8,431 nucleotides of DNA from Comamonadaceae bacterium (lineage in GTDB: Bacteria; Pseudomonadota; Gammaproteobacteria; Burkholderiales; Burkholderiaceae_C): NCBI GenBank assembly GCA_947374705.1, contig CANCDA010000107.1, forward strand, positions 1 to 8,431, in the 5' to 3' direction. Under the pieces are notes generated by a model. It did no database searches, was not told the origin of the DNA, and saw only the letters and a program-made list of their open reading frames with translations. Made by a program: the position numbers and the translations under genes. Below, piece by piece: positions 1 through 5,560 of the stretch (positions are counted from its first letter, which is position 1; every line of letters starts with the position of its first letter).

Positions 1-204
1 CCGCTCTCGGCCATGGTCTCGCGCAAGCATGAGTTCGAAGCCGACGCCTACGCAGTGGCGCAAACCAGTGGCAGCGACTTGAGCAGCGCGCTGCTCAAGC
101 TGTATGAGGACAACGCCTCCACGCTGACGCCCGACCCGATTTACGTCAAATTTTATTACTCACACCCGCCCGCATCCGAGCGCTTGGCACGGATGGCCAC
201 ATGA
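1..204 (+). CDS. M48-family zinc metallopeptidase (Ste24/CAAX protease-like), C-terminal end only
   Basis: This is the 3' end of a gene that begins before the window; 67 codons plus the stop are visible, in frame from base 1. The visible part contains SRKHEFEADAYA, which matches the second conserved motif of Ste24-type M48 peptidases, where the Glu of the HEF triplet would be the third zinc ligand. The HExxH motif would lie upstream and is not seen. The tail YYSHPPASERLARM matches the usual C-terminal 'SHPP..ERL' signature of this family. These are membrane-embedded zinc proteases with the active site on the cytoplasmic or membrane side; the bacterial substrate here is unknown. The stop overlaps the next ATG (ATGA), so the gene is translationally coupled to the pterin dehydratase. 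The family call is firm; substrate and full architecture cannot be judged from this fragment. Confidence 0.9.
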   Translation, partial: PLSAMVSRKHEFEADAYAVAQTSGSDLSSALLKLYEDNASTLTPDPIYVKFYYSHPPASERLARMAT

Positions 205-524
205 GCACAGCCCCGACCCGCCGGGCGCTGAGCGCCACCGAGATCGTCACCAGCCTGTCCAAGCTCGATGGCTGGACGCTGAGTGGCGACGGTGCTGACT
301 TGGCCATTGAAAAAACCTACGCCTTTGCCAACTACTACGAGACCGTCGCGTTCGTGAATGCAGTGGCTTTCATCGCGCACCGGCAAGACCATCACCCCGC
401 ACTAACAGTGCACTACAACCGTTGTGTGGTGCGTTACAACACGCACGATGTCAGCGGCCTGTCTGTGCGTGATTTTGACTGCGCGGCGCGGCTTGATGCC
501 CTGCTGGTCCAAGGTCACGATTGA
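201..524 (+). CDS. phhB: Pterin-4a-carbinolamine dehydratase (4a-hydroxytetrahydrobiopterin dehydratase)
   Basis: The 107-residue protein has the full PCD/DCoH domain. This cytosolic enzyme dehydrates the 4a-carbinolamine form of the pterin cofactor released by aromatic amino-acid hydroxylases, so that it can be recycled. The visible signature is EKTYAF (about residues 37-42), then AFVNAVAFIAHRQDHHPAL, with catalytic His-His-Pro at residues 64-66, and the second active-site stretch YNTHDVSGLSVRDF with His82. Length is normal for the family (about 95-120). The ATG at 201 overlaps the stop of the upstream protease by four bases, and a GGATGG stretch a few bases before it can serve as ribosome binding site. 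No phenylalanine hydroxylase gene is visible beside it, so the partner enzyme must be elsewhere or the protein has another role. The symbol phhB is by family membership only. Confidence 0.93.
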   Translation: MSTAPTRRALSATEIVTSLSKLDGWTLSGDGADLAIEKTYAFANYYETVAFVNAVAFIAHRQDHHPALTVHYNRCVVRYNTHDVSGLSVRDFDCAARLDALLVQGHD

Positions 525-533
525 GGCCGCGGT

Positions 534-1481
534 TTGAGTACGCATAAACCGCCCGTGCAAGGGCTAAACAAGGGCTTGGTGGTGGCAGGACATGGCCGCC
601 ACGTCATGGTGGAAACCCCCGAGGGACAGCGGCTGATTTGTCATCCGCGTGGCAAGAAAAGCCAGTCCGTCGTGGGCGACCGCGTGCTGTGGCAGGCCAC
701 AACCGATGAAGGCACGATTGAGCAGGTCGAGCCACGGCGTAACCTGTTTTACCGTCAAGACGAGATTCGCACCAAGTCTTTTGCCGCCAATCTGGACCAG
801 GTGCTGATCCTGATTGCTGCTGACCCGGTGTTCTCTGAGAGTCAACTCACCCGCGCCCTCATCGCTGCCGAGGCCGAAGGCATCACGCCGCTGATAGCGT
901 TGAACAAGAGCGATTTGGGCGACATGTTTACCCGGGCCTGGGAGCGACTGGCCCCCTACCGGCGCATGGGCTATACCGTGTTGCCGCTGTGTCTCAAGCC
1001 GCAAGCCTCTGGCGATGATGCAGCTTCATCGGTTCAGGTATTGAACGAGAACCTGGCGGGCAAGACGACGCTGGTGCTGGGGCCGTCAGGCTCGGGCAAG
1101 AGCACCCTCATCAATATGCTGGTGCCGGGCGCTCAAGTGGTGACGGGTGAGATTTCGACCGCCCTGAATTCGGGCAAACACACCACCACCAGCACCAACT
1201 GGTATTGGACCGACAAAGCCAGAACAACAGCCTTGATCGACTCACCCGGTTTTCAAGAGTTTGGGCTCCAGCACCTTGACCCCATGCACCTGGCCAACTT
1301 GATGCCCGACCTCAAGCCCTGGATCAAGAACTGCCGCTTCTACAACTGCACGCATTTGCATGAGCCCGGCTGCGGCGTGATGGCCGAAGCCAAATCAGAC
1401 GCTAGTCCTTTGAACATTAGCGCAAATCGCTATAAAATTTATAGCGATTTGTTTGCAGAATTGTCGCAAACGCGGTATTGA
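534..1481 (+). CDS. rsgA: Ribosome small-subunit-dependent GTPase A (30S maturation factor)
   Basis: This 315-residue circularly permuted GTPase acts in late 30S subunit assembly. An N-terminal OB-fold (about residues 12-70) precedes the permuted G domain, in which the G4 motif NKSD (124-127) comes before the P-loop GPSGSGKST (183-191) and the G3 motif DSPGF (236-240). The C-terminal zinc knuckle C267-x4-C272-x-H274-x5-C280 is intact. The TTG at 534 is preferred because GAGG at 523-526, overlapping the phhB stop, gives a ribosome binding site with 7-base spacing, and no ATG lies nearby in frame before the OB-fold. It is the third gene of a tight + strand run (9-base gap to phhB). Oddity: codons near residues 297-306 form a perfect 14-bp inverted repeat, and about residues 284-293 look less family-like than their surroundings. 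Confidence 0.96.
   Translation: MSTHKPPVQGLNKGLVVAGHGRHVMVETPEGQRLICHPRGKKSQSVVGDRVLWQATTDEGTIEQVEPRRNLFYRQDEIRTKSFAANLDQVLILIAADPVFSESQLTRALIAAEAEGITPLIALNKSDLGDMFTRAWERLAPYRRMGYTVLPLCLKPQASGDDAASSVQVLNENLAGKTTLVLGPSGSGKSTLINMLVPGAQVVTGEISTALNSGKHTTTSTNWYWTDKARTTALIDSPGFQEFGLQHLDPMHLANLMPDLKPWIKNCRFYNCTHLHEPGCGVMAEAKSDASPLNISANRYKIYSDLFAELSQTRY
1423..1451. repeat. Perfect 14-bp-arm palindrome inside the 3' end of rsgA
   Basis: The left arm CAAATCGCTATAAA (1423-1436) and right arm TTTATAGCGATTTG (1438-1451) are exact reverse complements around a single A. It lies within the rsgA reading frame, 30 bases before its stop, and only 44 bases from the 3' end of the convergent cobD-like gene. A smaller pair, GCTA (1401-1404) and TAGC (1418-1421), sits just upstream. 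The AT-rich block with GCTAT/ATAGC ends resembles short dispersed repeats I recall from Comamonadaceae genomes, but I cannot search for other copies. The encoded residues still fit the family C-terminus, so it may simply be coding sequence that has become palindromic. Confidence 0.8.
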
Positions 1482-1494
1482 TCGTTACTGTAGA

Positions 1495-2454
1495 TCATCC
1501 CAGCAAGCGGGCCAAAGTAAGCAGAGCCAGCAGCACCATCCACATCACGACAGAACGCCAGACCAGGCCCACGACGCTGGCCAGATGCGCCAGCTCAGGC
1601 TCTGGCCGAGGTGGTGTCGGTGGTGTCGCCTCTTCTACAGCAGCGCTTGGCACCAAGGGCAGCGCAGCCCCTAATTCAACATTCACCGCGCCTGCGGTGG
1701 CCGCCAAAATGACGCCGTCGTTGCTAGGCTCAGGCTGCGACTCATACAAGCGCCAGCCGTCAATCGCCTCCTCAAAACTACCCACAACGGCAAAACCTGT
1801 CGCGGTGATGCGGGCTGGCAACCAGTCCACCGCCGCCCAGGCGAGGTCTGCAAATGCTTGCGTCAACTCACTCACCGGTTGAGCGGGTTGGGTGGCCATG
1901 TGATGCCAGTAGCGGTTCACAAATTCGGCCAGCCGGTACAGCACAGCTCCCGCCGGGCCCAAGCCGGCAGCAGCCAAAACGGAGTACCAACTCAGCACAC
2001 CAAACACATGGCGATGGGCTGAAATGACTGAGTGCTCAATCACCTGTCGAATGATCTCGCGGCGTGGCAATTCGCTCGCATCCATCTGCTGCCAAGCGGC
2101 CAGCAGACTGCGCGCTTTTGCTTCATCGCCCGCGTCCAGCGCCTTGCGAATCTCGGTGAAATGATGGCTGAACTGGCGAAAACCCAGCGTGACGTAGAGC
2201 ACTGCCACGTTCCAGACCATGGCGGCAAACCAACCCCACTGCAGCAGCAAGACCCAATGCAAAACCAGGGCCATAACCGTGGGCACGCCGACAGCCATGC
2301 CCCAGGCCAGCCAGCTATGAGGCTTGGCTCCGGCATCAAAATTACGGATAACCCAGCGCACCCAGGCTCGCATATGGGTGTGCACGAAATTGCCGCTCAC
2401 CAATGGGCGGGCTTGTTCCAACAGGAAGGCAAGGAGGATGGCAAAAAAGCTCAT
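1495..2454 (-). CDS. CobD/CbiB-family integral membrane protein, orphan (not in a cobalamin cluster)
   Basis: The 319-residue membrane protein resembles CobD/CbiB, the inner-membrane adenosylcobinamide-phosphate synthases. Hydrophobic segments are seen at about residues 2-19, 47-70, 72-92, 150-178 and 291-318. Matches to the CobD core are degenerate but ordered: an IIRQVIEHSVISAHRHVFG stretch (134-152, where CobD has its VESxAEN region), LGPAGAVLYRLAEFVNRYW (165-183), the DWLPARITATGF block (210-221), and SNDGVILAATAGAVNVELG (244-262). A Pro/Glu-rich linker (about 275-288) precedes the last helix, where CobD proteins usually lack such a spacer. It starts at ATG 2454, 22 bases after the stop of the Nudix gene, so the two likely form an operon. 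No cobalamin genes are nearby, and key CobD residues look changed, so a corrin substrate is doubtful. AmpE-like relatives are an alternative. The fold assignment is good; the function is unknown. Confidence 0.8.
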   Translation of the reverse strand: MSFFAILLAFLLEQARPLVSGNFVHTHMRAWVRWVIRNFDAGAKPHSWLAWGMAVGVPTVMALVLHWVLLLQWGWFAAMVWNVAVLYVTLGFRQFSHHFTEIRKALDAGDEAKARSLLAAWQQMDASELPRREIIRQVIEHSVISAHRHVFGVLSWYSVLAAAGLGPAGAVLYRLAEFVNRYWHHMATQPAQPVSELTQAFADLAWAAVDWLPARITATGFAVVGSFEEAIDGWRLYESQPEPSNDGVILAATAGAVNVELGAALPLVPSAAVEEATPPTPPRPEPELAHLASVVGLVWRSVVMWMVLLALLTLARLLG

Positions 2455-2476
2455 GTTGCCATCATAACGGCCTGCC

Positions 2477-3178
2477 TCAAGCGATCAGGAAACGGTAGAA
2501 ATTACGCAGCATGCCAGCGGTGGCGCCCCAGATAAAACGTTCGATTTGCGCGTCTTGGTAGGGCATGGAGAACCATTGGCGCTCCAGCCCTTCAGCTGTG
2601 TAGCTGTGCCTGCGGTGGTGGGCTGGGTTCATCAAAAAATGAAGCGGCACCTCAAACACGTCAGCCACTTCGCCCGTGTTGGGCGTCAGCGTGAAGCCGG
2701 ACTTGACCAAGGCCACCACCGGTGTGACGACAAAGGCGCTGCCGGTGGTGTAGATCGGCAGCGTACCCAGCACCTGAAGGAACTCTGAACGCAAACCTAC
2801 TTCTTCATCTGCTTCACGCAAGGCCGCCATCACGGCATCAGCGTCCGCGTCGTCCACCTTGCCGCCAGGAAAGGCAATTTGCCCCGAATGGTTGCTCAAG
2901 TGACTGGTGCGCTGGGTCAGCAAAACGGTGGGTTGCTCGCGCTCGATGATGGCGATGAGCACCGAGGCCTGAACCATTGGCCTTTGGGTAAAGCGCGGCT
3001 CACCCAATATCTCGGGCGACCAGTCGGGTGGACTTGAAAACCGCTGGCGCAAAGCCGCTGCTTGCAACTGCGCGGGCGTGACCGCAGGCAAGTGATGATC
3101 CTGCCCCAGCACGGGAATTGCGCGGGGGTCGAAGTTGGGCAACTTGGACAAGGGTGTGAAGGGTTGAGGAGATGTCAC
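2477..3178 (-). CDS. Nudix hydrolase, CoA pyrophosphatase type (NudL/YeaB-like)
   Basis: The 233-residue protein belongs to the CoA-pyrophosphatase branch of Nudix enzymes, which cleave coenzyme A and its derivatives to 3',5'-ADP and acyl-phosphopantetheine in the cytosol. The branch-specific motif LLTQR..HLSNHSGQIAFPGG (residues 86-106) is followed by the metal-binding Nudix box GGKVDD...ALREADEEVGL (105-129). The first Nudix glutamate position is replaced by Ala/Asp, as in other members of this branch that carry a VDD..D variant. The start is the GTG at 3178: an AGCAGG ribosome binding site lies 7 bases upstream and there is no in-frame ATG before residue 68. It sits 40 bases downstream of the rplS terminator on the same strand and 22 bases upstream of the cobD-like gene. 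The N-terminal 65 residues are typical for proteobacterial members. Class is sure; the exact CoA species used is not. Confidence 0.92.
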   Translation of the reverse strand: MTSPQPFTPLSKLPNFDPRAIPVLGQDHHLPAVTPAQLQAAALRQRFSSPPDWSPEILGEPRFTQRPMVQASVLIAIIEREQPTVLLTQRTSHLSNHSGQIAFPGGKVDDADADAVMAALREADEEVGLRSEFLQVLGTLPIYTTGSAFVVTPVVALVKSGFTLTPNTGEVADVFEVPLHFLMNPAHHRRHSYTAEGLERQWFSMPYQDAQIERFIWGATAGMLRNFYRFLIA

Positions 3179-3217
3179 CGGCGGGCCTGCTGCAAATCAT
3201 CAAGACTTTGAAAACAA

Positions 3218-3252
3218 AAAAGCCGCCACTAGCAAACACCAGGGCGGCTTTT
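3218..3252 (-). terminator. Intrinsic terminator after rplS
   Basis: Read on the minus strand, AAAAGCCGCC (complement of 3243-3252) pairs perfectly with GGCGGCTTTT (complement of 3218-3227) around a 15-base loop. It is followed by a T-rich run (TT-TTGTTTTC) extending to about 3211. It starts 15 bases after the rplS stop and is the clear end of the rpsP-rimM-trmD-rplS transcript. The stem is also A/T-flanked on the other strand, but no + strand gene ends here. Confidence 0.93.
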
Positions 3253-3267
3253 AAAGGGCAACCAAGC

Positions 3268-3642
3268 TTACGCGGCGGATGCAGCCCGGTTAGGGAGCTT
3301 TTCTTTGATACGTGCCGACTTGCCGCTGCGGTCACGCAGGTAATACAGCTTGGCACGGCGCACGTCACCACGGCGCTTGACTTCAATGCCAGCGATCAGC
3401 GGGCTGTAAGTCTGGAAAGTACGCTCGACGCCTTCGCCGCTGGAGATTTTGCGCACGATGAAGCCGCTGTTCAGGCCACGGTTGCGCTTGGCAATCACGA
3501 CGCCTTCGTAGGCCTGCACGCGCTTGCGCGTGCCTTCAACCACGTTGACGCTCACGATGACCGTGTCGCCAGGGGCGAATGCGGGAATTTTTTTACCGAG
3601 ACGAGCAATTTCTTCTTGCTCAAGGGTTTGGATCAGGTTCAT
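3268..3642 (-). CDS. rplS: 50S ribosomal protein L19
   Basis: This 124-residue protein of the large subunit lies at the 30S-50S interface. It has the complete bL19 pattern: a GDTVIVSVNVVEGTRKRVQAYEG block (about residues 25-47), GVVIAKRNRG, VRKISSGEGVERTF (63-76), SPLIAGIEVKRRGDVRRAKLYYLR (80-103), and a basic GKSARIKEK tail. The ATG at 3642 has a good ribosome binding site (TGAGGA, about 5 bases upstream). A 111-base gap separates it from trmD. That gap carries an apparent promoter and a hairpin, so rplS is probably transcribed both from the rpsP operon and alone. A strong terminator follows. Confidence 0.99.
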   Translation of the reverse strand: MNLIQTLEQEEIARLGKKIPAFAPGDTVIVSVNVVEGTRKRVQAYEGVVIAKRNRGLNSGFIVRKISSGEGVERTFQTYSPLIAGIEVKRRGDVRRAKLYYLRDRSGKSARIKEKLPNRAASAA

Positions 3643-3670
3643 AGTTTCCTCACGTGATCATGTTCGCGCC

Positions 3671-3687
3671 AGTGTCAGGATGACACT
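3671..3687 (-). promoter_or_regulatory. Hairpin in the rplS leader
   Basis: AGTGTCA (3671-3677) and TGACACT (3681-3687) are perfect 7-bp arms around GGA. It is in the untranslated region about 30 bases before the rplS start codon and about 60 bases after the predicted transcription start. There is no T-run after it on the minus strand, so it is not an intrinsic terminator. It could influence L19 mRNA stability or translation; the regulatory role is inferred. Confidence 0.5.
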
Positions 3688-3752
3688 CCATGTTTGAAAC
3701 TTTAAGGTCAACTCAAGATCAAACGGCCGCACAGAGGATCGAAAAGCTTTTG

Positions 3753-3761
3753 ATTATAGCA
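3753..3761 (-). promoter_or_regulatory. Extended -10 promoter element for rplS
   Basis: The minus strand reads TGC-TATAAT here: a perfect sigma-70 -10 hexamer (3753-3758) with the TGn extension. The hexamer contains the trmD stop codon TAA (3754-3756). No good TTGACA lies 17 bases upstream, which is acceptable for an extended -10. Transcription would start near 3746 and give a leader of about 100 bases to the rplS ATG. Confidence 0.65.
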
Positions 3762-4530
3762 AGGATGGCGCGGACTGAATCCAACTCTCTGACTTGACCA
3801 AGAAAGCCTCGTCCAGAGGCGTGAGCCACCCCGCAGCTCGCGCCTGCGCGATGAGCTCAGGGCGCAGCCGTGCGGTGAGTTGCAGGCGCTGCTCGCGCCG
3901 CCAGCGCTCTATTTGCACATGGTGGCCCGAGAGCAAGACATCGGGCACTTTGTGGCCTTCCCAGTCTTCGGGGCGGGTGTAGTGCGGGCAATCCAGCAGG
4001 CCGTCCAGCGCGGGGTTAAAGCTGTCGAGTTGATAACTCTCTTGGTCGTTGAGTACGCCGGGTTGCAGACGCGCCACGGCATCGAGCAAGGCCATAGCGG
4101 CAATCTCGCCACCTGAAAGCACGAAGTCCCCCAGGCTGATCTGCTCGTCCACCTGCGCGTCGATAAAGCGCTGGTCGATACCCTCGTAGCGACCACACAC
4201 CAAGATGGCACCCGTACTGCCCGCCCAGCGCTCGACCATGGCGTGATTGAGGGGCTTGCCAAGGGGTGAAAACAAAACCACCGGAGCCGTGTCGCCGCGC
4301 TGTGTGCGCACGTGCTGCAAACATTGGGTCAAGGGCTCGGCCATCATGACCATGCCGGGACCACCGCCAAAGGGCCGGTCATCCACGCGACGGTAGTTGC
4401 CTTGGGCAAAATCACGGGGGTTGTTCAAGCGTACATCCACCTGACCCGATTCAAACGCACGTCGAGTGATGCCGACCGTGAGCTGGGGCGCGAAAAGCTC
4501 GGGGAACAGGGTTAAGACATCGAAACGCAT
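3754..4530 (-). CDS. trmD: tRNA (guanine-37-N1)-methyltransferase
   Basis: TrmD methylates N1 of G37 next to the anticodon using S-adenosylmethionine, which prevents +1 frameshifting. The 258-residue protein has the SPOUT trefoil-knot signature: RPFGGGPGMVMMAEP (52-66), LVCGRYEGIDQR (110-121), ISLGDFVLSGGE (131-142) and DCPHYTRPEDWEGHKVPDVLLSGHH (180-204). R154 and D169, equivalent to the catalytic pair of E. coli TrmD, are present. ATG 4530 (MRFDVLTLFPELF) is the canonical start. The frame is open upstream to 4638, but that extension overlaps rimM and matches nothing in the family. No Shine-Dalgarno-like sequence precedes this ATG (the 15 bases before it are ACC/GACC-rich), which fits known low expression of trmD relative to ribosomal proteins. 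It lies 37 bases downstream of rimM. Confidence 0.98.
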   Translation of the reverse strand: MRFDVLTLFPELFAPQLTVGITRRAFESGQVDVRLNNPRDFAQGNYRRVDDRPFGGGPGMVMMAEPLTQCLQHVRTQRGDTAPVVLFSPLGKPLNHAMVERWAGSTGAILVCGRYEGIDQRFIDAQVDEQISLGDFVLSGGEIAAMALLDAVARLQPGVLNDQESYQLDSFNPALDGLLDCPHYTRPEDWEGHKVPDVLLSGHHVQIERWRREQRLQLTARLRPELIAQARAAGWLTPLDEAFLVKSESWIQSAPSLL

Positions 4531-4567
4531 GGGGTCGGTCTGTGACTTCGCACGTGAAGCGTGAAAC

Positions 4568-5131
4568 TCAGTAGTCGGGCTGCCAGTCCACCCGGATCTG
4601 GCGGGCGGCCAAATCCACGTCATCGACATAAGCAGCAACGAAGGGGATCATGCGCTCTTGCGGTTTGCCGTCTTGCTCGTAAGCAATGACCAAAACGGTT
4701 TGCGGGCCGGTCGAGATCAGCTCATGCACCTGGCCCAGCAGCAGTCCCTCACGGTTGACGACGTCCAGGCCGATCAGATCGACCCAGTAGTACTCGTCTT
4801 GGTCCACCGTGGGAAAGCTGGAGCGGGCAATGAAAATCCGCGCGCCGCGCAAGGTTTCGGCGGCCGTGCGATCCATCACATCAAGTGAGGAGGCCACCAC
4901 CGTGCCGGAGTGAATTTTGGATTCTTGGATGGCGAGCTTGAGCACGCCAGAAAAAGTTTTTAAACCTTTTTCAGCGGGCAAAAGAAACCAACGCTTGGAG
5001 GAAAAGAGGGCCTCGGGATCAGCGCTGTAAGGTAAAACCTTGAACCAGCCCTTGATGCCCCAGGCATCTGCAATGCGCCCAACTTCGATGGCATCTGCTG
5101 GCAGTTCAGCAGCTTCGAGGTTGGGCATCAT
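4568..5131 (-). CDS. rimM: Ribosome maturation factor RimM (16S rRNA processing)
   Basis: RimM binds S19 in the 30S head and promotes 16S rRNA processing. The 187-residue protein has the N-terminal RimM beta-barrel (VGRIADAWGIKGWFKV, residues 17-32), the connecting ETLRGARIF segment (92-100), and the C-terminal PRC barrel beginning at DEYYWVDLIGLDVVN (112-126) with the functionally important YY-W patch (114-116). It ends in MIPFVAAYVDDVDLAARQIRVDW (161-183). There are two adjacent ATG codons, at 5131 and 5128, and the true start could be either. Only 10 bases separate it from the rpsP stop, and no clear Shine-Dalgarno is visible, suggesting coupling to rpsP translation. Confidence 0.97.
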   Translation of the reverse strand: MMPNLEAAELPADAIEVGRIADAWGIKGWFKVLPYSADPEALFSSKRWFLLPAEKGLKTFSGVLKLAIQESKIHSGTVVASSLDVMDRTAAETLRGARIFIARSSFPTVDQDEYYWVDLIGLDVVNREGLLLGQVHELISTGPQTVLVIAYEQDGKPQERMIPFVAAYVDDVDLAARQIRVDWQPDY

Positions 5132-5141
5132 AGAGAAGCGA

Positions 5142-5393
5142 TCAGGCAGCTTTCTTGGCGGCCTGACTGATCAGGCGCTCAACGGTTGGAGAAGCCTGGG
5201 CACCCACACCGCGCCAGTACGTCAGACGATCCTGAGCGATGCGGATGCTTTCTTCGTTGGCGGTGGCGATAGGGTTGTAAAAACCAATGCGCTCAATGAA
5301 GCGGCCGTCACGACGGTTGCGCTTGTCGGTCACGACAATGTTGAAGAACGGACGGGCTTTAGCGCCGCCACGGGAGAGTCGAATGACGACCAT
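5142..5393 (-). CDS. rpsP: 30S ribosomal protein S16
   Basis: This is an 83-residue small-subunit protein required for 30S assembly. It starts MVVIRLSRGGAKARPFFNIV and continues DKRNRRDGRFIERIGFYNP (23-41) and RLTYWRGVGAQASPTVERL (56-74), the standard bS16 pattern. ATG 5393 is the start: AAGGA lies 6 bases upstream and the family begins MVxIRL. An upstream in-frame ATG at 5486 adds 31 non-family residues across the leader and is rejected. It is the first gene of the rpsP-rimM-trmD-rplS cluster. A hairpin sits directly upstream of the ribosome binding site. Confidence 0.99.
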   Translation of the reverse strand: MVVIRLSRGGAKARPFFNIVVTDKRNRRDGRFIERIGFYNPIATANEESIRIAQDRLTYWRGVGAQASPTVERLISQAAKKAA

Positions 5394-5409
5394 AGTGAAT
5401 CCTTTGGAA

Positions 5410-5428
5410 GCTGGTCTTAATAACCAGC
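5410..5428 (-). promoter_or_regulatory. Hairpin in the rpsP leader next to the ribosome binding site
   Basis: GCTGGT (5410-5415) and ACCAGC (5423-5428) pair perfectly around a 7-base loop. On the rpsP mRNA this stem ends about 5 bases before the AAAGGA ribosome binding site. There is no T-tract. It may mark a translational control element or simply clear the site of other structure. Confidence 0.45.
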
Positions 5429-5501
5429 CATGAGAGCAAATAACCCAGTGCTTGAGACACGCAACTGACCACCCGGCCAGCGGCACACTGAATAGCCTTC
5501 T

Positions 5502-5517
5502 AGTGTAGCATTTTCAA
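5502..5517 (-). promoter_or_regulatory. Predicted promoter of the rpsP operon
   Basis: The minus strand contains TGC-TACACT, an extended -10 (hexamer complement of 5502-5507), putting the transcription start near 5495 and giving a leader of about 100 bases. An alternative reading uses TTGAAA (complement of 5512-5517) as -35 with TATTCA at 5489-5494 as a weak -10, spaced by 17 bases. Either places the operon promoter in the gap shared with the divergent TM2 gene. Confidence 0.5.
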
Positions 5518-5560
5518 GGCGCGGCTCCATTCAAAGATGAGTCGCACTGATAATCGAGCC

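Noticed and set aside
1479..1497. TGATC / GATCA inverted repeat between rsgA and the cobD-like gene as a terminator
   Set aside because: Only 5-bp arms with no T-run. Much of the symmetry comes from the two facing TGA stop codons.
2032..2535. Open frame on the + strand opposite the cobD-like gene (167 codons)
   Set aside because: It spans the junction of two real minus-strand genes, is Gln/His-rich and matches no family I recognise.
3172..3657. Open frame on the + strand opposite rplS (161 codons)
   Set aside because: It runs through the rplS terminator and is antisense to L19; a shadow frame.
3738..3752. AAAAGCTTTT near-palindrome downstream of trmD as a terminator
   Set aside because: It is only a short self-complementary A/T run without GC stem or following T-tract on the minus strand, and it lies at the predicted rplS start site.
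4531..4638. N-terminal extension of TrmD by 36 residues
   Set aside because: It would overlap the end of rimM and encodes residues without family counterpart; MRFDVLTLFPELF is the canonical start.
5394..5486. N-terminal extension of S16 by 31 residues
   Set aside because: S16 begins MVxIRL, and the ribosome binding site is next to the ATG at 5393. The extension lies in the leader and covers the hairpin.
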